Assembly (NCBI GenBank): GCA_026129095.1
Contig: JAHCIT010000002.1
Span: 372,001-436,000, forward strand
Direction of reading: 5' to 3'
Origin: Deltaproteobacteria bacterium
Lineage (GTDB): Bacteria > JAGRBM01 > JAHCIT01
DNA length: 64,000 nt
Within the stretch, counting starts at the first letter, position 1; each line of letters opens with the position of its first letter. Made by a program: the position numbers and the translations under genes. The notes beneath the pieces were generated by a model. It saw only the letters and a program-made list of their open reading frames with translations. It was not told the DNA's origin and did not search any database. Of this stretch, positions 52,877-62,120 are shown one piece after another.

Positions 52877-53221
52877 TTAGTAAGTTTTTGTCCCTTCGAC
52901 TGCTTCGGCAAGCTGGGCAATATAGTCGTCCAGAAGCCGCCGGTCCCGGGCCGGGAGCGGGCCAAACTCGATCCCGGCCCCCTTTCGGGTGCCGGTATGG
53001 CTGTGAATCACCCGGGCGGGGATATCCAGGACCAGTCCCTTTCCCGGCAGGGAGATTTCCAGCGTAAGTGCCTGTCCGGTAGTGAACTTCTGGGAGGTTT
53101 CCAGAAAGAGACCCCCTCGCGAGATATCAAAGGTGGCGGCAGACGATGCGCCGCCCGTAATTCGGTAACGGACCTCGATCCGGACCTGATGCCGGGGATA
53201 GATTCGGGTATTCAGCGCCAT
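52877..53221 (-). CDS. PilZ-domain protein
   Basis: A 114-residue product. YPRHQVRIEVRYR carries the RxxxR-like arginine motif and FDISRGGLFLETS the D-x-S-x-x-G motif. The rest is the PilZ beta-barrel (LTLEISLPGKGLVLDIPARV, GAGIEFGPLP) and a C-terminal helix DRRLLDDYIAQLAEAVEG. It lies between a PilZ gene and the transducer gene; gaps of about 100-200 nt suggest separate promoters or a loosely packed operon. Confidence 0.87.
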   Translation of the reverse strand: MALNTRIYPRHQVRIEVRYRITGGASSAATFDISRGGLFLETSQKFTTGQALTLEISLPGKGLVLDIPARVIHSHTGTRKGAGIEFGPLPARDRRLLDDYIAQLAEAVEGTKTY

Positions 53222-53317
53222 GCAAACGGGGCCAGCGGGTTCCCCTCCGGAATCCCGCCCGCAACGTTTCTATCATGCGCCGTTGCAAGAATTAACGCAA
53301 CCGAAAGCTCCCGGATA

Positions 53318-54808
53318 TCACCCTTCTGGGCGCTCCGATTTCGGAAGCAGCCCCCGAAGATCGCCCGACAGGCGGCCCATCTCGGCAGCAGTCGTGGCGA
53401 CCTCCTCGCTCATCTGTGCAAATTCGCGGACTAGCTTTGTCACCTGAAGAGCACTGCCGGAAATGTGTCCGATGGCCGAAGCCTGCTCGCCCGCGTCATT
53501 AAGACTCGATTCCATTGACTGCCGCACGGCAGCTACGCTGTCCCGGATAGCATCAAGGCCCGAACGGGTACCCGCAAACCCCGCCTGGAATTCATCAGCC
53601 TTGAGCCGGATCTGGCCGACCGCGTCGGCCGAAGCACCGGTCTTCGATTCGATTTCGACTACCGCACGTCCGATTTCACCGCTCGTGGCGGCAGCCGCCT
53701 CAGCAAGCTTGCGCACTTCCTCGGCCACGACGCCAAACCCCCGGCCGTGCTCGCCGGCCCGGGCCGCCTCAATGGAAGCATTCAGTGCAAGCATGTTCGT
53801 CTGGGCCGCTATCTCCTGGATGGTATCGGCAAACCGGGCGACCGACTGTACCTGCCGTGCCAGCTCACCGATGGCCTTCTGGGATTCATCCACAGCCCAT
53901 GTAATCTGCAGGACTCCGCTTTCGATCTCGGCAATCAGGCTGTCGATCTGCCGTGCCTGTCCATCAGCGGCTGAAATCTGCTCATTACCCGTGCGCGCAC
54001 GCTCGGCCAGTGACCGGGCGCTGGCGGCGACCTCCTCGGTGGTGGAGGCGATCGATTCGGACTCTTCGCGGGCATGGTCCGCCACCTCGGCCAGCCGGCC
54101 GGTGGAGGCGGCAATCTGCTCAACCGATGAAACCAGGGCGTTCGAGGCGCGGGCAAGACGCTCGCGTGAATCTTCCAGGTCAATGAACGTCGCGTCCATC
54201 TGTCCCCGCAAGGCAAACTCCTTCCGGAGTGTCCAGTTGAGAACGGCGGTGGGAAGCCCCAGAAACGGCAGGGTCACCGAATAGAGCAGCCCCAGCTGGA
54301 CAGTCTGGTTCATGGCCGCCTCGGGCATCCGGATGGCAAACACCAGCAGATGTCCGCCCATTACAAGCAGATAGAATGCACCCCACTGGACATAATTCAC
54401 GGGGAGGACCACCGGTATCACGACGATGTATGCAGCCATCACGACACCGTGCAGATAGCTTAGCTGCGCTCCGGTGCCGTAAAACGCATGGTCATTGCCA
54501 GCAACGTATGCCGTCGCCACAACGATCATGTACCATGAAAACATCCGCCAGTTCCGGAGGACCGGCACAAGCACCAGGGTGGTGAGAGGAATAATCCCCC
54601 AGACTGTCCGGCGGCCTAAAACTTCCTCAATGGTGTACGGGTCCGTATAGAACATGCTTTGGCCAGACAGGAGGTATTCGGCCACCGTCAATCCGAAAGT
54701 GGCGGCGAGGCCAATGTAACAAAGCATCCGCCCACGTTCGGGCCACAGGGATTCGAGATATTTCTCGAATACCCGCTCGGTCTCTGTACTGAGTATAGAT
54801 TCCGCCAT
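53318..54808 (-). CDS. Methyl-accepting chemotaxis-type transducer with polytopic membrane sensor
   Basis: From ATG 54808 the protein has 496 residues. Residues about 25-200 contain six hydrophobic segments (for example [20 protein letters not shown] and [19 protein letters not shown]), instead of the usual two helices around a periplasmic domain. The cytoplasmic part is a long coiled coil with the signalling hairpin tip [20 protein letters not shown], followed by [15 protein letters not shown], which contacts CheA and CheW. No HAMP is obvious. Together with the neighbouring PilZ genes this points to a link between taxis-type signalling and cyclic di-GMP. No che genes are nearby. Confidence 0.9.
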   Translation of the reverse strand: MAESILSTETERVFEKYLESLWPERGRMLCYIGLAATFGLTVAEYLLSGQSMFYTDPYTIEEVLGRRTVWGIIPLTTLVLVPVLRNWRMFSWYMIVVATAYVAGNDHAFYGTGAQLSYLHGVVMAAYIVVIPVVLPVNYVQWGAFYLLVMGGHLLVFAIRMPEAAMNQTVQLGLLYSVTLPFLGLPTAVLNWTLRKEFALRGQMDATFIDLEDSRERLARASNALVSSVEQIAASTGRLAEVADHAREESESIASTTEEVAASARSLAERARTGNEQISAADGQARQIDSLIAEIESGVLQITWAVDESQKAIGELARQVQSVARFADTIQEIAAQTNMLALNASIEAARAGEHGRGFGVVAEEVRKLAEAAAATSGEIGRAVVEIESKTGASADAVGQIRLKADEFQAGFAGTRSGLDAIRDSVAAVRQSMESSLNDAGEQASAIGHISGSALQVTKLVREFAQMSEEVATTAAEMGRLSGDLRGLLPKSERPEG

Positions 54809-54945
54809 CCCCTGCCTGGCACCAAGCCCAATCACGCCAATACCGGCACGGTCCCGCAAGAGGGCACCGGCCGGTCAATCAAAACTGCGAATCTATCCGA
54901 GGGTATCCGAACTGCCTCGCGATTGGCCAGAGGAATACATCAAAG

Positions 54946-55593
54946 TCAGAACAGGCTGTTCAAAATGCTGATTACCGCCCGCACACCGAGAAAAATTCCT
55001 ACAGGAATGGCCACATAGAGCGCATACTTCAGTACCCGCTGCAGCATCCACGTGTCGTACGAGAAGTTGAGCTTCCGAAGCGCCTCCCGGTCTTCATCGC
55101 GGACCTTCTTCCGGGGTTGAGCCGGTTTCGCTCCTTTCGACATGGCAGGCGGCGGCTTTCCCGCCGCTTTGGCAGCACCGGGCATCACATGCTTGTAGGC
55201 CTTGCCTCCACTGACGGGAGCCATTTCGGCGTCCGGCACCTTCAAGCCGAGGGTTTCATTCACAAAGCCGCGGAGCTGGTTGATGTCATGCGCGTAGACT
55301 ACCTCGAACTGTATGCCCATTCCGGGTGGCCTCGCCTGGTCTTCGTCCACCTTGCGGCGCACAATGCCAATGATCTTGATTGGCGCCGTACCCGGCTTCA
55401 CTTCCAGCCGCAGGTACACCTTGGTCCCAGCCAGCGCCGGCTTGGCCGTCACCAGAAATATCCCGCTTTCGGAGATATCGGCCGTCACGCTCTGCGCGAC
55501 ATTGGAGTCGAACTTGTACTCGACCTTCAGGGCCGCGGGCACTCTCTGGACGACCCGGCGCTCCGAATCCGACGACGGCGTGAACCTATCCAT
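54946..55593 (-). CDS. PilZ-domain protein with C-terminal membrane anchor
   Basis: From ATG 55593 (GAGAGG close upstream) the product has 215 residues. PilZ signatures are RRVVQRVPAALKVEYKF and TADISESGIFLVTA, with GMGIQFEVVYAHDINQLRGF closing the domain. A Lys/Pro/Ala-rich linker (about 125-165) leads to a single membrane helix near the end (YALYVAIPVGIFLGVRAVI). The domain is therefore held at the inner membrane. Longer starts up to 55686 are possible but lack a ribosome-binding site. Confidence 0.87.
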   Translation of the reverse strand: MDRFTPSSDSERRVVQRVPAALKVEYKFDSNVAQSVTADISESGIFLVTAKPALAGTKVYLRLEVKPGTAPIKIIGIVRRKVDEDQARPPGMGIQFEVVYAHDINQLRGFVNETLGLKVPDAEMAPVSGGKAYKHVMPGAAKAAGKPPPAMSKGAKPAQPRKKVRDEDREALRKLNFSYDTWMLQRVLKYALYVAIPVGIFLGVRAVISILNSLF

Positions 55594-55962
55594 GAACCTC
55601 TCCCCAAGACCCCCGCAGACTGGCCAAGAATACAGGTTCTGCGGCCCGGAGTGAACTTCGGAGAGCAAACGCGGAATGGCGCACACACGGTATCTAATTT
55701 TTTTGCATTTGTTTCAGCTACCGTAACAGCAACGAGAGTCCGTGCATAACCAATTGAAATTACAATGATATTTATGGGTGCACGGGGTTGCAGACACCCC
55801 CTTACCGGACCGCCTTCTTCCTTTTGTAACCCTGTTGCTAATGCACTAGTTTACGGCCTCTTCAGGCAGGTCCCGGGGGGAATTCGTTCGACCGGACTGG
55901 CCTGTAGCAACTGTTTTCCACTGTTGTGGTAGTCCGCTGGCCATCGAGGGGGATGGAGAGTC
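55594..55962. other. Intergenic region upstream of the large surface lipoprotein
   Basis: This 369-nt stretch separates divergent genes. The part around 55690-55780 is AT-rich (a T7 run and ATTGAAATTACAATGATATTT) and could hold promoters. GGGGT/ACCCC near 55786-55802 is a small inverted repeat. I see no coding frame or known RNA. Confidence 0.4.
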
Positions 55963-58900
55963 ATGTTTTCATGGAACCGGATCCGTATTCTGCCGCTTGC
56001 AGCCCTGGGGCTGCTCAGTCTCGCTGCCTGTGGAGCGGACAACCTCTCCCAGCAGCTTGAAACCAGTCCGCTTGGCGAACTGGTGACGGCGGAAGATACC
56101 CCTGTCGGTTTCCAGATCAGGGGAACCAGCCTCGATAACGGGGATGCGGACCTGACGGTGAAAATACTGACTCCGCCAGCGCATGGAACCCTCAGCGCCA
56201 TGTACGGTGGAGAACCCCTGACGGTCACCTATACGCCCGACCCCTACTTCAGCGGGACTGACGAGTTTTTCTACCAGATCACGACCGGGGACGAACGCTC
56301 CGAGGTGACGGGTATCGGCTCCATTACTGTTCAGCCGGTCGTCAATGAGCCGCTGATCAGCGTTTCAGCCGAGGGCGACGAGGACACCCTGATCCCGCTG
56401 GACATCACGGCGCTCCTGGCGGATACCGACGGATCGGAAACGCTCTCCCCTGTGGTGATTTCCGGCATCCCGGACGGAACCTTCCTCAGCAATGGTTCCT
56501 ATTTCGGGAACGGCGTCTACTCACTGACCCAGAACCAGCTTGTGAATCTCAAGATCATCCCCCAGCTGAACCGTGACGAGGGGTTTGAGATCACCGTCGA
56601 GGCCACCGCCACCGAAACCGCTACTGGAGAGACCGCTACGACCACCGTCATTCATGAAGTGGTGATCCATCCGGTTGCCGACGCGCCGGTCCCGTTTGGC
56701 ATCACGGATACGGTGGACGAGGATGATTTCGTTGATATCCTTCTTGATGCCTCTGATGCCGACACGGGTGATATGGTGTCGCTCACGGCGATCAACGGGC
56801 TTTCGAATGGCACCGTGACCGATACAGATGACAATCTGCTCGTCTTCCCCGTCGCCATCCCCGCCATGATCCGGTACACGCCTGACCCGGATTTCGATGG
56901 AGTGGAGACGTTCACGTTCAGCGTGACGGACACCCACAATCTCACATCCACCGGAAACGTGACGATTACGGTCATTCCCTCCGGCGATTCGCCCGTTGCC
57001 ACCCCCCAGGCAGTCACGCTGTTCGAAGACTCCACCATCAACATCGTGCTGACCGGAACGGATCCCGACACTGGCGATGCCGTATCCGTCCTGAGCATAC
57101 AGAATGGACCTGCAACGGGAATCCTGACGACCCTTTCTGGAAACCCGGTCGCGCTGCCGCTCGCCGCCCCCATTACCGTGCGTTACGTGCCGGACCCGGA
57201 TTCGGACGTGAACGACAGCTTTGAGTTCACCGTGAGGGATATTGCCGGCAACACCGGCTCGGCGACGGTCACGATCAGCGTCACGCCGGTCAACGACCCG
57301 CCCCGTGCCATCGGCAGCGCACACACGCTCGACCAGGATACGTTCGTCGATTTCACACTGGACGGAACCGACCCCGACACGGGCGATACCCTCTTCATCC
57401 AGTCCATCCTCGTTCCGCCGTCCAGCGGCGTCATTACCGACCAGTTCGACGCGGCACTGACCCTTCCGTCGGCAACGATCACGCAGGGTGCGAACAATGG
57501 CCTTCCCGTCCGGTACCGGCCGAATGGCGGGTTCTTCTCCAGCGATCTTGCCGTCTTCCGCGTCCAGGACAGCACCGGCCTTACCCACACCGCGGTCGTG
57601 AACTTCACGGTAAACCGGGTGCCCGTACCTCCGGTGGCCCAGGCCGGCGTAGCCACGGTGAACGAGGATTCCTTCACGTTCATCCAGCTTACCGCCACCG
57701 ATAGCGACATCATCCACGGCGATCAGGTGTTCCTGACCAATATCCTGAACGGCCCGGCGAACGGAACCGTGACCGATATCAACGGCGCCGCGCTCTCGTT
57801 CCCCATCCCCATGCCGGCCACTGTCCGGTATACGCCGGTCGCCGACTATAGTGGCGGCGACGCTTTCGATTTCGAGGTCACCGACACCGAGCCGGGCGCT
57901 TCATCCACGGCAACCGTTGTCATCACTGTCGATCTGGTGAACGACGCGCCGTTCCTGACCAATGTACCGGCGTCGATCACCTGCGCGGCCGGGGACACTC
58001 CGGTCTTTCAGGCCACGGGCGATGACATCGACACCAATCCGGCGACGCTGACCTTCGACCGCAGCGGCGGCACCTGCGCCTTCGGAACGGTGGCGGCTGA
58101 CGGGACCGTGGGCGGCACCTGCGCGGTGCTGGGCTCGCTCTGCACTATCGGCATCCGCGTCTCCGACGGCGAAGCTTCCGCCACGGCGATGCTGACCATC
58201 GGATACAATACCCGGTTCGTCCGGACGCCACCGGCGGGTTCCGGCAACGGAAGCTCATGGGCCAACGGCACGGCGAATATCCAGCAGGCGATCAACGATC
58301 TGGCCCCGGTCTCCGGCGGGCAGGTCTGGGTGCGGCAGGGAACCTACCGTTCCAGTGGCACCGGCACTTTCATCACCATGGCCGATGGCGTGAGCCTGTA
58401 TGGCGGATTTGCCGGCACTGAGGGCACCGTCTCCCAGCGCCCCTCGACACCATTCGTCCACAGCGTGCTATCGGGCGACACCAACGGGGACGGCCTGTTC
58501 ACGCCGACCGACTCCAGGCGGGTTATCCACGCCGCGAGCGATGCCGATATCGATGGCTTCATCATCACTGGCGGCAACGGAGTCCTGGATACCGGGATGA
58601 ATAACACAAGCGGTGCGGGAATCGGGGCCGAATATGTCACCAATCTCGTGATCAGCAACGTGATTATCAGGAAAAACCAGGCCCTCGGGGCTGCAGATGC
58701 CAGCGGAGCGGCGATTTATGCCGAGGGGTCAGAACTGTGGGTGCTGGATTCCGTCATTTTGGACAACCACGCAAACTTTTTGGCGGGAGCCATCGCCGGC
58801 TATGGCTCAACCCTGGAAATGGACAATGTAGTTGTCAGCGGAAATACCAGCCAGTTCCAGGGCGCGGCAATCTTCATGAATGCCGGATCAACTGCCACGG

Positions 58901-59706
58901 TTTTCAACTCCCTGTTTTCCGGCAACGGAGTCACACACAACGGCGGTGCCATTTACAACCATGATTCGGACCTTCTGGTCATCAACTCAACATTCCGCGG
59001 AAACAGTGCGGGCGTCAGCGCCTTCGGCTCCGGCGGTGCCATCTTCAGCCACAACAGCGGCGGCGGTGGAGCCACTCTGGAAGTGGTTAATGCCACTTTC
59101 AGCGGCAACGACGCCAATGCGGGCAATGGTGGCGGCATATTCAATTCGGTCGGCAGCACGGCAACCATCACCAATTCGGCCTTTTACGGAAACACTGGTG
59201 GCAGTGGGGCTGTCGATTGGGTGGATGCACCGGCATTTGTTGCAAATTGCGCCGACCAGAATCTGGGCGGCGGCAACACCCAGATATTCACCGATCCCTT
59301 CCTCCATGCGGCCAGTGGCCAGGTATTCCTCGATCCGTCCGGATCGTGCGTGGATACCGGTAGCGATGCACTGGCCGATGCGGCATTTGCCGTCATGGGC
59401 GGCCTCGACTGGACCCAGCAGACAACGAACCGCGACACGCCAAGCACGCTGGATGCTTCCCCGGCCGATCCAGGCCGCCACCATGTGCCCTACCACGTCT
59501 GGATCAAGACGTTCGAGAAATCGGGTGGCACGACCTTGAGCTGGACGACCAACGCGGCCAGCTCCTGCATTCTTTCCGGCGGCGTGCTGACCGGACCGCT
59601 GAATGTCGCCCTGAACAGCTCCCTCGTTCCGGGCGGAAACGGCGCCTATACGCTCACCTGCCAAGGGGTGAACGGTCCGGTCACCGCAGCAATCAGCCTG
59701 CCGTAA
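55963..59706 (+). CDS. Large surface lipoprotein: cadherin-like repeats and right-handed beta-helix
   Basis: A 1247-residue protein with a lipoprotein signal (LPLAALGLLSLAAC). About residues 40-660 form six or more repeats of about 100 residues with a common rhythm: NEDSFTFIQL-type start, DPDTGD or DADTGD, NGPANGTVTD, VRYTPDPDFDG and FTVRDIAGN. These are Big_9/cadherin-like, probably Ca-binding folds. From about 745 the sequence turns into a parallel beta-helix typical of polymorphic outer-membrane or pectate-lyase-like proteins (GGAIYNHDSDLLVINSTFRG, SGAGIG and many Asn/Gly/Ser turns). A final beta domain with two Cys closes it. Likely an extracellular adhesin or glycan-binding protein. No sortase or autotransporter signal. 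Confidence 0.85.
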   Translation: MFSWNRIRILPLAALGLLSLAACGADNLSQQLETSPLGELVTAEDTPVGFQIRGTSLDNGDADLTVKILTPPAHGTLSAMYGGEPLTVTYTPDPYFSGTDEFFYQITTGDERSEVTGIGSITVQPVVNEPLISVSAEGDEDTLIPLDITALLADTDGSETLSPVVISGIPDGTFLSNGSYFGNGVYSLTQNQLVNLKIIPQLNRDEGFEITVEATATETATGETATTTVIHEVVIHPVADAPVPFGITDTVDEDDFVDILLDASDADTGDMVSLTAINGLSNGTVTDTDDNLLVFPVAIPAMIRYTPDPDFDGVETFTFSVTDTHNLTSTGNVTITVIPSGDSPVATPQAVTLFEDSTINIVLTGTDPDTGDAVSVLSIQNGPATGILTTLSGNPVALPLAAPITVRYVPDPDSDVNDSFEFTVRDIAGNTGSATVTISVTPVNDPPRAIGSAHTLDQDTFVDFTLDGTDPDTGDTLFIQSILVPPSSGVITDQFDAALTLPSATITQGANNGLPVRYRPNGGFFSSDLAVFRVQDSTGLTHTAVVNFTVNRVPVPPVAQAGVATVNEDSFTFIQLTATDSDIIHGDQVFLTNILNGPANGTVTDINGAALSFPIPMPATVRYTPVADYSGGDAFDFEVTDTEPGASSTATVVITVDLVNDAPFLTNVPASITCAAGDTPVFQATGDDIDTNPATLTFDRSGGTCAFGTVAADGTVGGTCAVLGSLCTIGIRVSDGEASATAMLTIGYNTRFVRTPPAGSGNGSSWANGTANIQQAINDLAPVSGGQVWVRQGTYRSSGTGTFITMADGVSLYGGFAGTEGTVSQRPSTPFVHSVLSGDTNGDGLFTPTDSRRVIHAASDADIDGFIITGGNGVLDTGMNNTSGAGIGAEYVTNLVISNVIIRKNQALGAADASGAAIYAEGSELWVLDSVILDNHANFLAGAIAGYGSTLEMDNVVVSGNTSQFQGAAIFMNAGSTATVFNSLFSGNGVTHNGGAIYNHDSDLLVINSTFRGNSAGVSAFGSGGAIFSHNSGGGGATLEVVNATFSGNDANAGNGGGIFNSVGSTATITNSAFYGNTGGSGAVDWVDAPAFVANCADQNLGGGNTQIFTDPFLHAASGQVFLDPSGSCVDTGSDALADAAFAVMGGLDWTQQTTNRDTPSTLDASPADPGRHHVPYHVWIKTFEKSGGTTLSWTTNAASSCILSGGVLTGPLNVALNSSLVPGGNGAYTLTCQGVNGPVTAAISLP

Positions 59707-59710
59707 GCAG

Positions 59711-60355
59711 CTAGACGCCCCGGTCGCGGCCCGGCCACAGCAGCTTGTGAAGCTGGATCTGGAGGCGGCCGGGAAGCCGGTCCTCCAGCAGCCACGCGGC
59801 CAGTTCCGCCGGCTCCAGTTCACCATGCACCGGTGAATACAGGATACCGCATATGTGCCCGATTCCGTGCTCCCGGACCTGCTGGCGGGCCCATTCATAA
59901 TCGGTGCGACCGGCGATCACGAACTTAACCTCATCGTGGGAATGCAACAGGTCCAGATTCCCGTACAAATTCCGGTCCGATTCACCCGAACCGGGGCACT
60001 TGAGATCGACGATCTTCCTCACCTCGGGCGGAACGTCCTTCAGGCTGTGGGCCCCGCCGGTTTCCAGCATCACCTCATAGCCTTCCGAAAGCAGGGCCTT
60101 CAGCAAAGGGACACAGCCTCCCTGGGCGAGCGGTTCGCCACCGGTCACCTCGACCAGCTTCGTTCCGTAGGCGGCGACTTTTTCGAGCACCTGGCTGTAA
60201 TCCATGCCTTCGCCGCCGGCAAAGGCATACGCCGTGTCGCACCACCGGCACCGCAGTGGACAGCCGGTAAGCCGGATGAACACGCAGGGACGGCCAGCCT
60301 GGGACGATTCGCCCTGGATGGAGTGGAAGATTTCGGTGACGGTGAGGTCGGCCAT
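59711..60355 (-). CDS. queE: 7-carboxy-7-deazaguanine synthase
   Basis: QueE is a radical-SAM enzyme that contracts the ring of carboxytetrahydropterin in queuosine and deazaguanine synthesis. The 214-residue product has TEIFHSIQGESSQAGRPCVF, the cluster motif CPLRCRWCD (CxxxCxxC, short QueE form), VTGGEPLAQGG and DLKCPGSGES. ATG 60355 overlaps the stop of the upstream gene by 1 nt. It ends an operon begun by an acyl-CoA carboxylase subunit. Confidence 0.95.
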   Translation of the reverse strand: MADLTVTEIFHSIQGESSQAGRPCVFIRLTGCPLRCRWCDTAYAFAGGEGMDYSQVLEKVAAYGTKLVEVTGGEPLAQGGCVPLLKALLSEGYEVMLETGGAHSLKDVPPEVRKIVDLKCPGSGESDRNLYGNLDLLHSHDEVKFVIAGRTDYEWARQQVREHGIGHICGILYSPVHGELEPAELAAWLLEDRLPGRLQIQLHKLLWPGRDRGV

Positions 60356-60834
60356 TACTGCTTTTCGTCCGTTACCGGAAAGCTGCGTCCGGCAATCCTC
60401 AGGACCGCAGCCCCGTCCGCTTCTTCACTGACCCAGCGGGCCAGTTCAAGTTGCGGCAGCCGGTGAAACCTCGCAGACTGGCCCGACTTCAGCGTGCAAT
60501 AGAGCGCGCCGCCGGTGCCGGACCTCAGGGTGCCGGGGTCCAGCATTTCGGAAGTTCCCGAGCCCAGCACGAGGCCCACAGCCTCCAGCGCACCGCCATC
60601 CGGACTGGTCACCGCCTCCAGCCGTTCCACGAACTGCGGCACGTCTTCCACCACGGCCCTGCACCGCTCTCCCTCGCACAGGAAGGACCATGATCCATCC
60701 GGTTCCTGCTGCAGGCCGGCGAAAAAGTCCCGTGCCAGATCAGGATCGGTCACCGGGTTTTTGCCGTAGTGCCACCGCCCGTTCCCATCCAGCCGGTATG
60801 TGTACACGCGTTTCGACAGATCACGGGACTTCAT
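60355..60834 (-). CDS. Uncharacterised 159-residue protein
   Basis: The sequence opens with VYTYRLDGNGRWHYGKNPVT and contains DFFAGLQQEPDGSWSFLCEG followed by ERCRAVVEDVPQFVE. The order Gly-x-Trp, (D)FF-x-x-L, DG-x-W, E-x-x-x-x-VVEDVP resembles DUF1285-type proteins, but I am not sure. No signal or membrane segment. Both ends overlap neighbours: 4 nt with the TPR gene before and 1 nt with queE after, so expression is coupled. A link with queuosine or acyl-CoA metabolism is unknown. Confidence 0.75.
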   Translation of the reverse strand: MKSRDLSKRVYTYRLDGNGRWHYGKNPVTDPDLARDFFAGLQQEPDGSWSFLCEGERCRAVVEDVPQFVERLEAVTSPDGGALEAVGLVLGSGTSEMLDPGTLRSGTGGALYCTLKSGQSARFHRLPQLELARWVSEEADGAAVLRIAGRSFPVTDEKQ

Positions 60835-62120
60835 GGCTTGCTGCCTATCCGTGCGCCAGCGACTTCCCGTGTGCGGAGCCGGATCGGGTTCCGGAGCCGC
60901 TCGAACTCGCGGCGGATATTGTCACGGATCGTGTCCGTACGGGCCTTGCCGTACTCGGCGGCCAGTTCACGAAGGCGCATCAGGTCCGAAACCGCGTTGG
61001 GAGACCCGATGACTGACCGGATCCAGTCGAGTTCGCCGCGCCAGAGAGGCCTCCAGTGGGCAAGCTCCTGCACTTCCCGGTGCCGCTCCGGGCCCAGCGA
61101 CCGGGCCCAGTGCTCTCCTTCGCCGCCATCTATGAGCATCTCCCCCAGCGTGGGGTACTCCAGCAGGAGCTGCTGAAGCCCCACCGATGCACCCGTCATG
61201 TCTCCCCTTCCCCGGAGGAGCAGAATTCGTCCGATGCTGCCAAGCAGACTGTTACCGAGCGCATCGTAGAACCTGTCCGCTTCATCCAGGTACCCGGCCA
61301 TGTGCGCCGCCGCTGCCCGAAGCTCGACAGCGAACAGCGCGCCTTTCGGATCGAGCTGGGTGATTTCCTCGGTAAACCGGTGTGCCTCGTCGTACCGGCC
61401 GAGCCGGAAGAGCGCGCCCGCGAGCAGTTCCAGCGCCCGTGCGTAGGCACGGGCGTCGGAATCGGCCAGAAAGTCGAACGCCAGCGGAAAGGGCTTGTCG
61501 GCCAAAAAGGGATTTGCCGCCTGACGGGCCTGGAGCTGCTCACGGGCAACCTCGGTCACATGGAACAGCTTGCGAACGGCGTCCGTATCGGACCCCAGCA
61601 GAATATCGATCTCGGCCGGAACCAGCCGCGCTTCGGTAAAATTGCGGTCGGCTTCGAGAGCACGGTCAGCCAGCCGGATGGCTTCCTCTAAATCGCCACT
61701 GGCCACGGCCTTCCGTGCCCTGTCAGCCAGATCGGCGGCTTCCCGGCGGGCCGCGACACCACGGGCTGGGTGTCCCAAGCTCTCGCGCTCGGGCTCTCCG
61801 TCCGTGCTGTCGATCTCCTCCAGCCAGCCGGAAAGATAGTCCAGCGTAGAGCGAATCTCCTTCAGGCGGGCCGGTCCGGGATTCCCCCGGTGAAGCTCAT
61901 CATGCAGATTCCGGGCAATCTGCATCAGTTCAGCCAGCTCGTCCGGTATTTTCCCGATCCGCCTTTCCAGCAGCTCGGCACCCGACATGAGTGTCCGCAC
62001 CCGCTCCAGCAGCCGGACGGCTGGATCGCCGGAACGGCCGACTGCCCGGTGACGGTACGGTGTCCGCCGCACGGGCGCCCTGGATTTCCGGGCGGGACGC
62101 TTGTTACGGCCGGGAGTCAC
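60831..62120 (-). CDS. TPR-like helical protein of unknown role
   Basis: A 429-residue product with a very basic N-terminus (RNKRPARKSRAPVRRTPYRH). It continues with helical repeats, including a TPR-like unit KAVASGDLEEAIRLADRALE with ADRNFTEARLVP, and a second ALELLAGALFRLGRYDEAHR. Other helices are Arg/Leu/Glu-rich. No signal peptide. The start overlaps the carboxylase stop by 4 nt and the end overlaps the next gene by 4 nt. The basic N-terminus could bind nucleic acid or ribosome; this is inference only. Confidence 0.75.
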   Translation of the reverse strand: MTPGRNKRPARKSRAPVRRTPYRHRAVGRSGDPAVRLLERVRTLMSGAELLERRIGKIPDELAELMQIARNLHDELHRGNPGPARLKEIRSTLDYLSGWLEEIDSTDGEPERESLGHPARGVAARREAADLADRARKAVASGDLEEAIRLADRALEADRNFTEARLVPAEIDILLGSDTDAVRKLFHVTEVAREQLQARQAANPFLADKPFPLAFDFLADSDARAYARALELLAGALFRLGRYDEAHRFTEEITQLDPKGALFAVELRAAAAHMAGYLDEADRFYDALGNSLLGSIGRILLLRGRGDMTGASVGLQQLLLEYPTLGEMLIDGGEGEHWARSLGPERHREVQELAHWRPLWRGELDWIRSVIGSPNAVSDLMRLRELAAEYGKARTDTIRDNIRREFERLRNPIRLRTREVAGARIGSKP

